Positions 17,490 through 26,862 are shown, counted from the stretch's first letter. The stretch is DNA of 64,000 bases from Maritalea porphyrae (GCF_027213965.1 NZ_JAPWGX010000004.1:186001-250000); one strand, 5' to 3'. The notes: a model not told the origin generated them from the sequence alone. Numbers and translations: made by a program.

Positions 17490-17759
17490 TTGACCAAAGC
17501 AATTGAAAAACTAAAAAAGTATTACAAAAAGCTTGAAGCTGGCAGAACCGATAAGATCAAGCCAAGTCATGTTGTCAGAGTTATTGAAAAACTGAAGGCT
17601 AAGAAAGAAAGCCTTCAGGATGAAATTGCAGTTGTAGAAAAAGCTGAAAAAAAAGAACGGCTTGAGCAAAAGCTTGCGATGACGAAAGAGCAGATCAAGC
17701 GTGCAAAATGGCTCTTGGAACATGTTCGTGAGAGCGACAGCGCTAAACCAAATTCGTAG
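17490..17759 (+). CDS. Small highly charged coiled-coil protein
   Basis: 89 residues from a TTG at 17490 preceded by AGAGGA (9-nt spacing), giving a start near LTKAIEKLKKYYKK; a GTG at 17451 in the same frame is the alternative and adds 13 residues. The protein is almost entirely lysine/glutamate-rich helix with heptad-like spacing, for example VIEKLKAKKESLQDEIAV and KKERLEQKLAMTKEQI, and no membrane segment or catalytic motif. I do not recognise a named family. It is placed between a Na+/Pi transporter and a CPA2 antiporter, with polyphosphate kinase nearby. Its regular composition and spacing make it a real gene; a scaffold or polyphosphate/nucleic-acid-binding role is possible but unsupported. 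Confidence 0.75.
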   Translation: MTKAIEKLKKYYKKLEAGRTDKIKPSHVVRVIEKLKAKKESLQDEIAVVEKAEKKERLEQKLAMTKEQIKRAKWLLEHVRESDSAKPNS

Positions 17760-17803
17760 CAATTCTTTGATGGCTTGCAAATCTGTTATGGCGGAGATGG
17801 ATC

Positions 17804-19045
17804 ATGGAAACAATCGGTGCGCTTTTGGTGCTGCTGCTTGCCGCCCGGCTTTTTGGGGCGCTATCGCACCGTGCGGGTTTACCGTCCGCAGTTGGCGAAA
17901 TGATCGCAGGCATGGTTTTGGTTCTAAGCGCAATTGTAACCGGCCCGCACCAACCCTTTGTTGCAAATCTCGCTCACAACGAGGCTTTGGCCAAAGTCGC
18001 CGAACTTGGTATCTTCTTTCTTGTTTTGATGGCCGGTTTGGAAATGCGATTGGCCGACACAATGCGCGACGCTCGCAAGTCCTTTGTTGTAGCTGTAGGG
18101 GGAGTTGTCTTGCCCCTTGTGGCGGGCATCATTTTGGGATTTGTTTTTTTGGAAGAAGGGCCGCAACGCACCGCGCAGGCTATCCTTGTTGGAGTGGCAA
18201 TTTCAATTACTGCCATTGCTGCATCCGCCAAGCTTCTTCAAGAGTTTGGTTTGCTGAATGCAGAGTCAGGCAGGGTTTTGATAACCGCAGCGTTGTTTGA
18301 TGATATTTTTGGTTTATTTCTGCTGGCGTTGCTCAGCTCCATGATTGCAACTGGCGAATTGCCGGACACCTATGCTTTTGCGATAATGCTAGCGAAAGTT
18401 ATTCTGTTTTTTGTTGTGACAGGACTTCTTGGCGTTCATGTTTATCCCCACATCAGCAAACGCATGCAGCGCAATCAGTCTGCAGCCATCGAGTTTAGTG
18501 CGTTGGTAATTGTTGGATTGGCTTATGGATTTCTTGCAGAAACACTTGGTCTTCATTGGGCAGTTGGTGCGTTTATGGCTGGCCTTTTTATGGAGAAAAC
18601 ACAAATTGGCAAACAACCTTATGAAAGTATGCGTTTAATCCTCAACGCACTAACTGCAGGCATTCTTGGTCCTTTGTTCTTTGCATGGATTGGGCTGCAG
18701 GCGAATTTGACTGCGATTTTTGAAATACCGGTGTTCTTGTTGATTTTGAGCCTTGTAGCTTTCGCCAGCAAGGTGTTGGGCGGGGGACTAGCAGCGCGTT
18801 TTGTCGGATATACAAAACAGGAGGCGGCAATCATTGGTGTGGGACTTGCCCCCCGCGGTGAAATCATGATTGTGGTCATGTCGATTGCGCTTGGCTCAGG
18901 GCTAATTAACGGTGCCTCTGCCGACCCTATCGCTAGGCACCTTTTTTCCGCACTCATTCTGATGGCGCTATTTAATACCGCGCTGGCGCCGATGGTGCTG
19001 CGCTTTTTATTGCGACGTAAACATCGCCTCAAGAATGAACGCTAG
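17804..19045 (+). CDS. CPA2-family cation:proton antiporter
   Basis: 413 residues, about 12 membrane helices, no C-terminal RCK/TrkA_N domain, so it is the short form of the Kef/NapA-like family. Typical segments are LPSAVGEMIAGMVL, LGIFFLVLMAGLEM and GAFMAGLFMEK. These carriers exchange Na+ or K+ for H+; the ion cannot be told here. It follows the two phosphate transporters and the coiled-coil gene on the same strand. Because at least one neighbour (PNaS) uses Na+, coupling to the sodium gradient is plausible. It converges with ppk2, 16 bp away. Confidence 0.9.
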   Translation: METIGALLVLLLAARLFGALSHRAGLPSAVGEMIAGMVLVLSAIVTGPHQPFVANLAHNEALAKVAELGIFFLVLMAGLEMRLADTMRDARKSFVVAVGGVVLPLVAGIILGFVFLEEGPQRTAQAILVGVAISITAIAASAKLLQEFGLLNAESGRVLITAALFDDIFGLFLLALLSSMIATGELPDTYAFAIMLAKVILFFVVTGLLGVHVYPHISKRMQRNQSAAIEFSALVIVGLAYGFLAETLGLHWAVGAFMAGLFMEKTQIGKQPYESMRLILNALTAGILGPLFFAWIGLQANLTAIFEIPVFLLILSLVAFASKVLGGGLAARFVGYTKQEAAIIGVGLAPRGEIMIVVMSIALGSGLINGASADPIARHLFSALILMALFNTALAPMVLRFLLRRKHRLKNER

Positions 19046-19061
19046 CTGAAGAGCCACTCGT

Positions 19062-19898
19062 CTATAGTTTGGTATGGACTTCTGGCACGAAGCTTTGTGT
19101 GTCCATGGGCGGACGTTCATAATCAGACTGTTCAGGGCGTGGTTCAAGTGCTGCAAGGGCTGGCGCTAAGTCTTCATAAGGAACTTGAGACAAAAGATGG
19201 CTGATACAATTTATGCGTGCATGTTTTTTGATGTCCGACTGGACAACGTACCAAGGCGCTTCTTCAATATCGGTATGCACAAACATGTGGTCCTTTGCCT
19301 TTGAATAGTCGACCCAACGCTTTCTGCTTTCTAAATCCATAGGGCTGAGCTTCCATTGCTTGGTCGGGTCATTCAATCGCTTTTGAAACCGTCGTTCTTG
19401 TTCCTCATCTGAAACTGAAAACCAATATTTGATCACTTGAATTCCCGACCGCACGAGCATGCGCTCGAACTCTGGGCAACTGCGGAAAAACTCGTGATAC
19501 TCCTCATCGGTACAAAAACCCATAACGCGTTCGACACCAGCGCGGTTGTACCAAGATCGATCAAAAATCGTCATCTCGCCTGCTGCGGGAAGATGGGCAA
19601 CATAACGTTGAAAATACCACTGGCTCTTTTCGCGTTCTGTGGGGGCGGGCAGGGCCACAACCTGGGCGATGCGCGGATTAAGTGGAGCGGTAATCCGCTT
19701 AATGGTTCCACCTTTGCCAGCTGCATCTCGCCCTTCGAAAATGACCACCACGCGATGTCCTGAGCGCTTTATCCATTCCTGCATTTTCACCAGTTCGATT
19801 TGCAGTCTGGCTAACTCTAGTTCGTACTTTGAATTTGATATCTTTTGTGATGGGGTGTTGAGTTTATCAGTAGAGCCTTTTGCGCTTGTTGGTGCCAT
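19062..19898 (-). CDS. ppk2: Polyphosphate kinase 2 (PPK2, single-domain)
   Basis: 278 residues. PPK2 moves phosphate between polyphosphate and nucleotides. The Walker A motif FEGRDAAGKGGT includes K62, the lid/arginine stretch is APTEREKSQWYFQRYV, and the Walker B motif is MTIFDRSWYNR. The KQWKLSPMDLESRKRW segment is typical of class I PPK2, which can phosphorylate nucleoside diphosphates, mainly GDP or ADP. Head-to-head or direction relations: it converges with the antiporter gene. With two phosphate transporters upstream, the block can import phosphate and store or mobilise it as polyphosphate. Confidence 0.95.
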   Translation of the reverse strand: MAPTSAKGSTDKLNTPSQKISNSKYELELARLQIELVKMQEWIKRSGHRVVVIFEGRDAAGKGGTIKRITAPLNPRIAQVVALPAPTEREKSQWYFQRYVAHLPAAGEMTIFDRSWYNRAGVERVMGFCTDEEYHEFFRSCPEFERMLVRSGIQVIKYWFSVSDEEQERRFQKRLNDPTKQWKLSPMDLESRKRWVDYSKAKDHMFVHTDIEEAPWYVVQSDIKKHARINCISHLLSQVPYEDLAPALAALEPRPEQSDYERPPMDTQSFVPEVHTKL

Positions 19899-20032
19899 GA
19901 AATCATCCTCACCGTGTGGAATTAAGTGAGGTTACCACATTTTTGAAAAGTTATCAGAGCGGGAAACATCTTGGATGTATGTGCAAGCGCAAGGCTTTGA
20001 TGAGTAGTCCATTGGGCAGGGAAACCCGAATG

Positions 20033-21028
20033 CTAGAAGGTTTTGGCTTGGGCAAAGTCCGGTGTTTTCACCGTTCTATATCCCTCTTGGAAGTTGTTAA
20101 TTTCGAAGTGCCAAATTGCGCCGGGCCAATGAATGTCCATTTCACCCAAGCGGGGGCGATATACAGCTGTGTAAAGCGTACCAAAGCCTTGCGCATAGGC
20201 TGTGGAATAGAGCGGTGGCTTCAGAAATGCGCCAATGAATTTTTCTTCTGGGTCAACGTGCAGGGTTAGCCTGTTGAGCAAAAACCGTTCCCGTTCGACA
20301 GTGGCTGTAAACCGCGCGTGGTGCACCCAATCGACGGTTTCTTGATGGTTGGTTGCCACGGCTGCATGTGTGATTATTGTGGGTTTATCAGGTGCCATCA
20401 TGGCAGTGAGATATTGCCGTTTTTTGTCTAGTACCGTTACGTTGTAACTCATGTGGGTGGGCACTCTTATGAGTACCTTACGTGCTTGCTCAGCGGTTTC
20501 ACAGGTCTGCAGAATATATCGAATGATCAGCGGTATGCCGAAACCCTCACCAACGTTTCTTCGCCCGCCAAATGTAAGTGAAACGGCCAGTCCCGCATCA
20601 TTTACCCCGTCGACCAATCCCCAAAGCCCGTCGCTTACACCCATGACTTTGCGGCCAAGCCAGTTGGTGTGCAGCAACACACTGTCAAAGGCATTTGGGT
20701 TGTAGTCATAGTTGCGGACAAGGACCGGCTCTGCGCCCGGCCAAATGGCTTGTGAGCAACCAGACAAATAGGGGGGCGGGCAATAAAAGCTTAGGAAACG
20801 GGCCGCCTTGTCACCACCACCCGCAAGCTCGCACAATTCGTCATACAACGGGATCAATTCGGGCATGTGATCGCGCAAAGCATTGCGGCTTTCGCTATAG
20901 GTTGGGCGCGCGGTTTCGCCCTCTCGCAACCACCAGCGGCGATAGTCCGGCCAATAGCCTTTGAAAAGGTCAGCCCATTTCGGTCCGGGCTGTTGCTCGG
21001 ATATCGCGCGCCAAATGGTGTGCTTCAT
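20033..21028 (-). CDS. C45-family autoproteolytic acyltransferase/hydrolase
   Basis: 331 residues. The family (type member: isopenicillin N acyltransferase) cleaves itself before a cysteine that becomes the N-terminal nucleophile. Here the expected site is SG90|C91SQAIW, followed by the family's LVRNYDYNP segment and DGLWGLVDGVNDAGLAVSLTFGG. It would therefore form or hydrolyse an amide bond. It starts 2 bp after the ATP-grasp gene, so it is the last member of a four-gene operon with an amino-acid decarboxylase and a nitrilase-type hydrolase. Substrate unknown; trimming or acylating an amine conjugate made by its partners is the inference. Confidence 0.85.
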   Translation of the reverse strand: MKHTIWRAISEQQPGPKWADLFKGYWPDYRRWWLREGETARPTYSESRNALRDHMPELIPLYDELCELAGGGDKAARFLSFYCPPPYLSGCSQAIWPGAEPVLVRNYDYNPNAFDSVLLHTNWLGRKVMGVSDGLWGLVDGVNDAGLAVSLTFGGRRNVGEGFGIPLIIRYILQTCETAEQARKVLIRVPTHMSYNVTVLDKKRQYLTAMMAPDKPTIITHAAVATNHQETVDWVHHARFTATVERERFLLNRLTLHVDPEEKFIGAFLKPPLYSTAYAQGFGTLYTAVYRPRLGEMDIHWPGAIWHFEINNFQEGYRTVKTPDFAQAKTF

Positions 21029-21030
21029 AA

Positions 21031-22515
21031 CTACATTATCTTAAAGGCGGGCTCTGCCACCGCCGGGCCTGCGTCGGCAACTGGCAGCGGATTTGCAGCA
21101 TAAGCCGACTTAATCCCATGAATCCACTTTTGTGACCGATCGTTCAATTCGAAATTCTTGGTCATGGACCGACCTCTTGTGACGAGAATGCCAAGGTCGG
21201 CGCCCTCATAACGATAGTCGCCAACATTTTGGATGCGAAGATAGAACGCTTCGTTTTCATTTTCCACAGCACGCCGGTGATAGTCAAACCGATCGAACAC
21301 CACACGGCCATCTTCAAGCATTTTGTAGATGCCGGTTTCAGGGGCTTGTGTGATAATGTCGACGTTATCTTCGGTGTGTTTGATGACCATTTGCGACCAG
21401 CCATCAATCATGTCGGGATCTGCCCATCGTTGATTGAGTTCGTTCACGTCCAACTTGAAATCTTGTTTAGAGAATTCCAGGAGATGGAAAAGGAACAAGG
21501 GTGCATCAGCATGGGCGAACGCCGCGTGGTTTGTCATAGAGCTTGCGCCTGTAACCCGTGGGTTCAATTCACCAAGCCAAATATCACCTGTTTCATTGTC
21601 GATGAGAAAATCCAGTTCAAAGTACCCGCGGTATCCATTGGCGCGCAGTTGCTCCCCGAATTTGAATGTAAGATTACGTGCCCGTTCGCGAATTTTCTTT
21701 GGAAATGCCGTCGCAAGAATTTCATTGCCACACCATCCGCCACGATATGGGGTCAGTTCTTTAAAACCAACGAGTTCTGTCATCAATGGCCCAACAATGG
21801 TTCCTTGCGCGGTGGCGCAGGCTTCAATTGCTGATCCACGACAATTGATCCGCTTCATGACCTTTATTTCGCCTTGCCCGACAATTTCATGTTCGTGCTT
21901 GCGGAAGTCCTCTTCGGATTTGATGAAAAAAGTGGTGTGACCAGAATCCCCAAACGCCGACTGCAGCACAACATCGTGCCCAAGCTTTGCTTTTTCGCAC
22001 ACTGCTCTTAGGTGGTCATAGTCTTCTATTTCAGAAAGCGTATTGGGCACAGAAGGGACGCCGGCTTTGTCACCAATCCGAACAGTCTCAATTTTGTTGT
22101 CGCACTTTGTGCGCAATTCAGCGCTTGGGAACCAAACTGTGCCGCCCAATTGTTCGGCAAGGCGTTCAGTTTCTTCATCAAACATAAGGAAAACAAAGTT
22201 TGGTTTTCCACCACGCCTTTTAATGAAGTCAATAACTTCCTTATGTTGAAGGAGATAGTTGTTGATGTCTTCGATTGACGTGAATTCTGCGTGCGGTTGT
22301 TCGCTGGGGCAAAATACATTGGGGTGTCGGCCATCGTAGCAGTCGATGTACGAAATATATTTGAAATTCTTGCACCATTCATCAATGCCCAAAAGATTGA
22401 AATTGGTTGCAGAGACGAAATAGATGGGTTCATCATTACGGTGAAAGAACCTCCGGATTTCCGAGATGTTTTTCAACACTTTTGCTTTTGTTTTGTTTTT
22501 TTTCTTAGTCAACAT
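21031..22515 (-). CDS. ATP-grasp ligase
   Basis: 494 residues from the ATG at 22515, preceded by GGGAGGA at good spacing; an ATG five codons upstream overlaps that site and is rejected. After a lysine-rich N-terminus and a pre-ATP-grasp region (about 15-130) comes an ATP-grasp fold (about 135-345), with VVLQSAFGDSGHTTFFI for the lysine-equivalent/glycine loop and ELDFLIDNETGDIWLGELNPRV split over the metal-binding acidic residues and ELNPR. It resembles carboxylate-amine ligases and biotin-carboxylase-like proteins without a biotin partner. It starts 18 bp after the decarboxylase gene and ends 2 bp before the C45 gene. I cannot name substrates. Confidence 0.83.
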   Translation of the reverse strand: MLTKKKNKTKAKVLKNISEIRRFFHRNDEPIYFVSATNFNLLGIDEWCKNFKYISYIDCYDGRHPNVFCPSEQPHAEFTSIEDINNYLLQHKEVIDFIKRRGGKPNFVFLMFDEETERLAEQLGGTVWFPSAELRTKCDNKIETVRIGDKAGVPSVPNTLSEIEDYDHLRAVCEKAKLGHDVVLQSAFGDSGHTTFFIKSEEDFRKHEHEIVGQGEIKVMKRINCRGSAIEACATAQGTIVGPLMTELVGFKELTPYRGGWCGNEILATAFPKKIRERARNLTFKFGEQLRANGYRGYFELDFLIDNETGDIWLGELNPRVTGASSMTNHAAFAHADAPLFLFHLLEFSKQDFKLDVNELNQRWADPDMIDGWSQMVIKHTEDNVDIITQAPETGIYKMLEDGRVVFDRFDYHRRAVENENEAFYLRIQNVGDYRYEGADLGILVTRGRSMTKNFELNDRSQKWIHGIKSAYAANPLPVADAGPAVAEPAFKIM

Positions 22516-22533
22516 GCCTATTCCTCCCATATT

Positions 22534-25269
22534 TTACTCTGCAGCTACTTTTTTTGCGTTTGTTTTTATGCCCAGTGATTCATCGGTGAAGACCCTTAAG
22601 CCCAAATCGGGCCGATAGCCGTGAATTTCGCTCACATCTAGCGCCCGCATAAATGCCAATATTTCAGTGCTCACAACCTGACCTGGCACAAGAATTGGAA
22701 ATCCAGGTGGATAGGGAATAATAAATGAGGCTGAAACGACCTCACGACCGGCCTTTATTGCCGCGTCTACTTCACCCTCAAGGCTCAAGTAGTCACAATT
22801 GTCTTCGTCATAACTCAAGAAAAATGCTCGTCGAATATCGCCCTCGGGCGTAACGTCATCCGTTCTGAATGATGAGTGAAAGCGGCTAAAGTCTGGCAAA
22901 GGTGGCAAGTCTTCATTGAGCGTTTTCACGCGCTTTTCAAAACTGAGACGTTCCATTTTTGAGGCGTCATCATAAAGGTCATTCAACTCGTTCGCGATTT
23001 CGACAAGTGCCTCTATCAGATAAGCAACCGAGGAACGCGTTGTGCCAATATTGGTCATAAACAGGACGGTATTGCGCGATGTTTTGTTGATCTGAATGCC
23101 GTATTTATCCATGAGGATTTTGGTCTTAAACGTGTCGCCGTCCCAACCTGTGCCACCCACAGCCAATGTGACCCGGCTCGCATCGAGCACAAACTCATCA
23201 CGTGACCAACATTCCCACATATCGGTCCAGCCCTGTTCAGGGTCGTAGTAGGATTCAACGCCGCTCTCGCGAAATTCTTCTGGGATTATGTCGCCTGCCG
23301 CAAGAACGGTGAAGTATTTTTGCAGGACGGGATGCGTCGAAATTGCTTTTCGCATCGACATTGCGGCTTCGATTTGACGTTGAACAAATTCATAGCCCTC
23401 CAGTTCAACTTGCCGTCGACCCACGTCCAAAGACGCAATGATTTGGTAGTTCGGCGATGTTGATGTGTGGGTCATGTAAGCTTCGTGGAAACTTTGTTCC
23501 ACTTCGCCTTTGAAGTCTTGGTCATTCACATGGATCATTGAACCTTGGCGCAATGATGTGAGCGTTTTGTGTGTCGATTGTGTGGAGTATACCCGCACGC
23601 GTGCGTGCGGTGGTGGCACAAGCCTATTTTCCATCAGGGCCTTATTGTCATTCATGTCGATGCGTTTAACTTGCTCGTTCCACGCAGCTTCAACTTCTGG
23701 TGTGCGCAATTTGGCGCGCAAGTTGTTGGCGGCATTCATTCCTGTGCGCTGCCGATAGGTTGGGGTAAACCGGGCAAATGCAAACCAAGCTTCGTCCCAC
23801 AAGAAGATCAGATCAGGCTTGATTGCTAAGCATTCTTCCATCACACGTTCGACATCATAAACAATGCCGTCAAAGGTGCAGTTTGTGAGCAGCAGCATGC
23901 GTACTTGATCAAGCTTTCCAGCATCTCGAAGGGCCAGCAACTGATGTTTGATCTCACGTATGGGTACGGCGCCATACATGGAGTATTCGCTTAAGGGATA
24001 ACTGTCGAGATAGACGACTTTTGCGCCTGATAATACCATGCCGTAGTGGTGCGATTTATGGCAATCTCTATCCACCAGCACAATATCATCTGGTTTTACC
24101 AGCGCCTGCACCACAACTTTGTTGCAAGTGGATGTGCCATTTGTAGCAAAGAAGGTTTGCCGCGATCCAAAGGCCCTTGATGCAAGTTCTTGGGCTTTTT
24201 TGATTGGCCCGGTTGGCTCGAGCAGGCTGTCTAACCCGCCTGACGTGGCCGACGTCTCAGCCATAAAGATATTGGGGCCATAAAATGCGCCCATATCTTG
24301 AATCCAGTGAGATCTGGAAATGGATTTGCCACGGCTAATTGGCATGGCGTGAAACACGCCTGTGGGCTGTTTGGAATATTCCTTTAACGCGGAAAAGAAC
24401 GGTGTGCTGTAGCGTGATTGCACGCCACGTAGGATGTTTAAATGTAATTCTGTGAAGTCTTCCTGATTGTAAAACACTCGGCGACATAGTCCTAGCTCCA
24501 TGCCCGCAATTTCTTCGACAGAACGATCGGTGATCAAATAGGCATCAAGTTCAGGCCTTACTTTGGCTATTAAGCGGCAAAGTTCTGGACCATATTCTTC
24601 TGGCTTGAGCGCGTCCACATCTTCGTCCTCACCTACACGGGCGAGGAATTTCTTCAGTATTGGAAGTGCATTTTTAGACTTGAGCGTCAAGCCGGGCCGG
24701 ATCACAACGGCTTGGATATTGTGATTGAACAGGATTCCAATCAAGGCGTCTTCAAGGCTTGAGACGACCACTGACTCATAGTGGAATGCGTCGTCTGTTC
24801 TGCGCATGTCGTGAATGCTTTTTCTAAGCCAGCGCGACTGTTGCTCACCAAGGCTGTCGACAACGAGTATTTCGAAATAGGGTTTGCTTAGCGCGCGTGC
24901 TTCAGGTGAAAGCAGTGCCTCATCATCATGTTCTTCGTTGTCTTTATCTTCTCGATCTAGTGGAATTGAACGACGGCGGTAGGCGCCTGAGCTCAATGCC
25001 CTTGCAACGCGACGGACGCTGAATTCTAAGTCTTCAAATTTCTTGTGGTCAAACAATCGGCGCATTGCGTCAAAGGCGTGAACGCCAGGGAAGGCCCAAT
25101 ATTCTTCGGTGACAGACAAGGCATCGAAGTAATCTGAGATCAGTTTCATGTTTTCGGCCGCTGACTTGCCGGTCGGTTTGCGGACTAGTTCTGATGTGGT
25201 CTGTTGGAGGCCGCTCCAACTATCAGATCGCATTTGGACTGCGCTATAATGGTCGCTAACAGTTTTCAC
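22534..25269 (-). CDS. PLP-dependent Orn/Lys/Arg decarboxylase, large form
   Basis: 911 residues from a GTG at 25269 that follows GGAGGAAG by 7 nt; an ATG 21 codons upstream gives a non-homologous, weakly supported extension. An N-terminal response-regulator-like wing domain (about 130-290) is followed by a PLP domain and the C-terminal decarboxylase domain. PLP-site marks are FFATNGTSTCNKVVVQ, DRDCHKSHHYG, FLWDEAWFAF and the Schiff-base lysine in STQSTHKTL (K568). Such enzymes convert lysine, ornithine or arginine to cadaverine, putrescine or agmatine; specificity is not clear. Second gene of the amine operon, 100 bp after the nitrilase gene. Confidence 0.93.
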   Translation of the reverse strand: MKTVSDHYSAVQMRSDSWSGLQQTTSELVRKPTGKSAAENMKLISDYFDALSVTEEYWAFPGVHAFDAMRRLFDHKKFEDLEFSVRRVARALSSGAYRRRSIPLDREDKDNEEHDDEALLSPEARALSKPYFEILVVDSLGEQQSRWLRKSIHDMRRTDDAFHYESVVVSSLEDALIGILFNHNIQAVVIRPGLTLKSKNALPILKKFLARVGEDEDVDALKPEEYGPELCRLIAKVRPELDAYLITDRSVEEIAGMELGLCRRVFYNQEDFTELHLNILRGVQSRYSTPFFSALKEYSKQPTGVFHAMPISRGKSISRSHWIQDMGAFYGPNIFMAETSATSGGLDSLLEPTGPIKKAQELASRAFGSRQTFFATNGTSTCNKVVVQALVKPDDIVLVDRDCHKSHHYGMVLSGAKVVYLDSYPLSEYSMYGAVPIREIKHQLLALRDAGKLDQVRMLLLTNCTFDGIVYDVERVMEECLAIKPDLIFLWDEAWFAFARFTPTYRQRTGMNAANNLRAKLRTPEVEAAWNEQVKRIDMNDNKALMENRLVPPPHARVRVYSTQSTHKTLTSLRQGSMIHVNDQDFKGEVEQSFHEAYMTHTSTSPNYQIIASLDVGRRQVELEGYEFVQRQIEAAMSMRKAISTHPVLQKYFTVLAAGDIIPEEFRESGVESYYDPEQGWTDMWECWSRDEFVLDASRVTLAVGGTGWDGDTFKTKILMDKYGIQINKTSRNTVLFMTNIGTTRSSVAYLIEALVEIANELNDLYDDASKMERLSFEKRVKTLNEDLPPLPDFSRFHSSFRTDDVTPEGDIRRAFFLSYDEDNCDYLSLEGEVDAAIKAGREVVSASFIIPYPPGFPILVPGQVVSTEILAFMRALDVSEIHGYRPDLGLRVFTDESLGIKTNAKKVAAE

Positions 25270-25369
25270 CTTTTTCTTCCTCCACCCTGAAGTGAGAAAA
25301 ACAAACAAAAGCGACTGCTTGTTATCCCTCACACTTTGCCGACATTTGCCGGTCGTTTTTATTCACCTC

Positions 25370-26305
25370 TTAGTCAGCCTTCGTTATGGTTGGGCCTTCA
25401 ATCATTGAATTCAATAGTTCTGGTTCATTCACACTAAGTCCACCCCGTGAACCTTGGCTAGGCACTTGCAACGCCCCTAAGCTGTATAGGTAAGAATCTG
25501 TGCCGCTTGCTCGATCATAAACTGGGAATTCAGCCGAGCGATCACGGAAGCTCTTTAGGACTTGGCCAAGGCCCTTCATGCCGTTTTCACGCTGGCGACG
25601 TACCAGATCCAAATCGACTTCAATTGGGAACATTTCTTCCTGGCCCGCGGCTTGATATAGAACCATCGCTGAGGGGTCCACAACGCACGAACGCCCCACA
25701 CCACCTGCTGAAAGACCATTTACATCAATAACATAACACTGGAATTGAGCCGCTGTGGCCCGTGCGATTGCGAGTTCTGCATCTCGGTCCGTGGTGCCCG
25801 TGAGCACCGGGTGAAGCAGAACTTCCACACCCATGCTCGTGAGCTGGCGGGTGGTTTCGGGGAACCAGATATCATAACAAATAGAAAGGCCAAATCGGCC
25901 AATTTCCGGCACGTCGAATACGCAAAACTCGGTTCCACCTTCAATATCCGCTTCATATGGCTTGAATGGAAACATCTTACGGTATTTTGCTACGATCTCG
26001 CCGTCTGGGTTTATAACGACTGAAGTATTGTAAATCTTGCCTTCCGGTGTTTTTTCAAACATGGAACCTGGAATGAGCCAGATTTTATGACGCTTGGCGT
26101 CTTCTTGGAACTTTGTGATCGTGTCGTTTAAAAACGGCTGAGCGAACTTATGTAGGGGGCCGAATGGGGCGAGTTCACTGAACAAAACCATTTGGGTCCA
26201 AGGAAATCGGATCATCAAAACATTCAAACGTTCGCGCATGCCTTCAACATTGGAGTTGAGCGCGTCGACGTGCATCTGTATTCCGGCAATTGCAAATGGA
26301 GTCAT
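25370..26305 (-). CDS. Carbon-nitrogen hydrolase (nitrilase superfamily)
   Basis: 311 residues. The catalytic triad is E44 (FSELAPFG), K110 (KYRKMFPF) and C143 (SICYDIWFPE). Members hydrolyse amides or N-carbamoyl compounds; N-carbamoylputrescine amidase is one branch and would suit an arginine decarboxylase partner, but the segment around the active site resembles aliphatic amidases at least as much. First gene of the four-gene operon. It has only a weak ribosome-binding site (AAAGAAAG). Direction and neighbours suggest it acts on an agmatine- or polyamine-derived intermediate. Confidence 0.85.
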   Translation of the reverse strand: MTPFAIAGIQMHVDALNSNVEGMRERLNVLMIRFPWTQMVLFSELAPFGPLHKFAQPFLNDTITKFQEDAKRHKIWLIPGSMFEKTPEGKIYNTSVVINPDGEIVAKYRKMFPFKPYEADIEGGTEFCVFDVPEIGRFGLSICYDIWFPETTRQLTSMGVEVLLHPVLTGTTDRDAELAIARATAAQFQCYVIDVNGLSAGGVGRSCVVDPSAMVLYQAAGQEEMFPIEVDLDLVRRQRENGMKGLGQVLKSFRDRSAEFPVYDRASGTDSYLYSLGALQVPSQGSRGGLSVNEPELLNSMIEGPTITKAD

Positions 26306-26862
26306 TCAGCAAGACTTCTTTCTTTGAAACATACGCTGCAGACATCCATCCGCCAGCGAAAACTTTTTACATTTGACCGCCGTTTGTTTTGGGCGGACTT
26401 CAGTGAATGACAACGGATGATAAATGGTATCAAGTTTGACAGATTTCTCCCCGTAGAATGGCGCTAAGGTTTGTCCTGCACGTTCAAGTGATGCACTTGG
26501 CTAGGAGGTGCGAAAGGCTCACAAACCAATTTTTCAATTCGCATCTCACTCACCAACATGTATGGCGGTGTTGGCACAATGCTCCTGCCTTGTCGGCGCG
26601 AACTGCGAAGTTCAAGCATCAATAACATGCCTCCCACTTCGATGATGAGCCAATTGCGACAAAGCCACCTCAGCTATCCAGTCGTTCGAGTATTCTGGCC
26701 CCACTTGACCTCACATTCTCATCTTATAAAAAAGCTATCAGTGTTTAGAATATTGATCAAGTGATACGTTGAACATGCTAAGTTGACACATTTACTGCTA
26801 AATGTTTGATGCTAATGTGATGTTCTGACTTGATGCAACAGCGACGACTGGGAGTCGATTGA
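26306..26862. promoter_or_regulatory. 557-bp divergent region between the amine operon and puuR-like gene
   Basis: No convincing gene. The region should hold the promoter of the nitrilase operon (minus) and that of the regulator (plus). Visible elements are a CAAGTG-ATG-CACTTG inverted repeat at 26485-26499, a TTGACA at 26783-26788 as a possible -35 for the regulator, and the palindrome annotated separately at 26788-26805. A 68-codon plus-strand frame at 26558 has an unlikely composition and no ribosome-binding site. Confidence 0.5.
26788..26805. promoter_or_regulatory. Palindromic candidate operator of the PuuR-like regulator
   Basis: Perfect inverted repeat ACATTTA-CTGC-TAAATGT. Its first base is the last base of TTGACA (26783-26788), so a bound dimer would cover the likely promoter spacer. 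It lies about 58 bp before the regulator's ATG. Autoregulation is the obvious reading but unproven. Confidence 0.55.

Noticed and set aside
22534-25332. Decarboxylase start at the ATG 25332
   Set aside because: The GTG at 25269 has a strong GGAGGAAG site and gives the more family-like N-terminus; the upstream 21 codons look like leader.
26558-26764. 68-codon frame before the PuuR-like gene
   Set aside because: No ribosome-binding site, odd composition and located in a promoter region.
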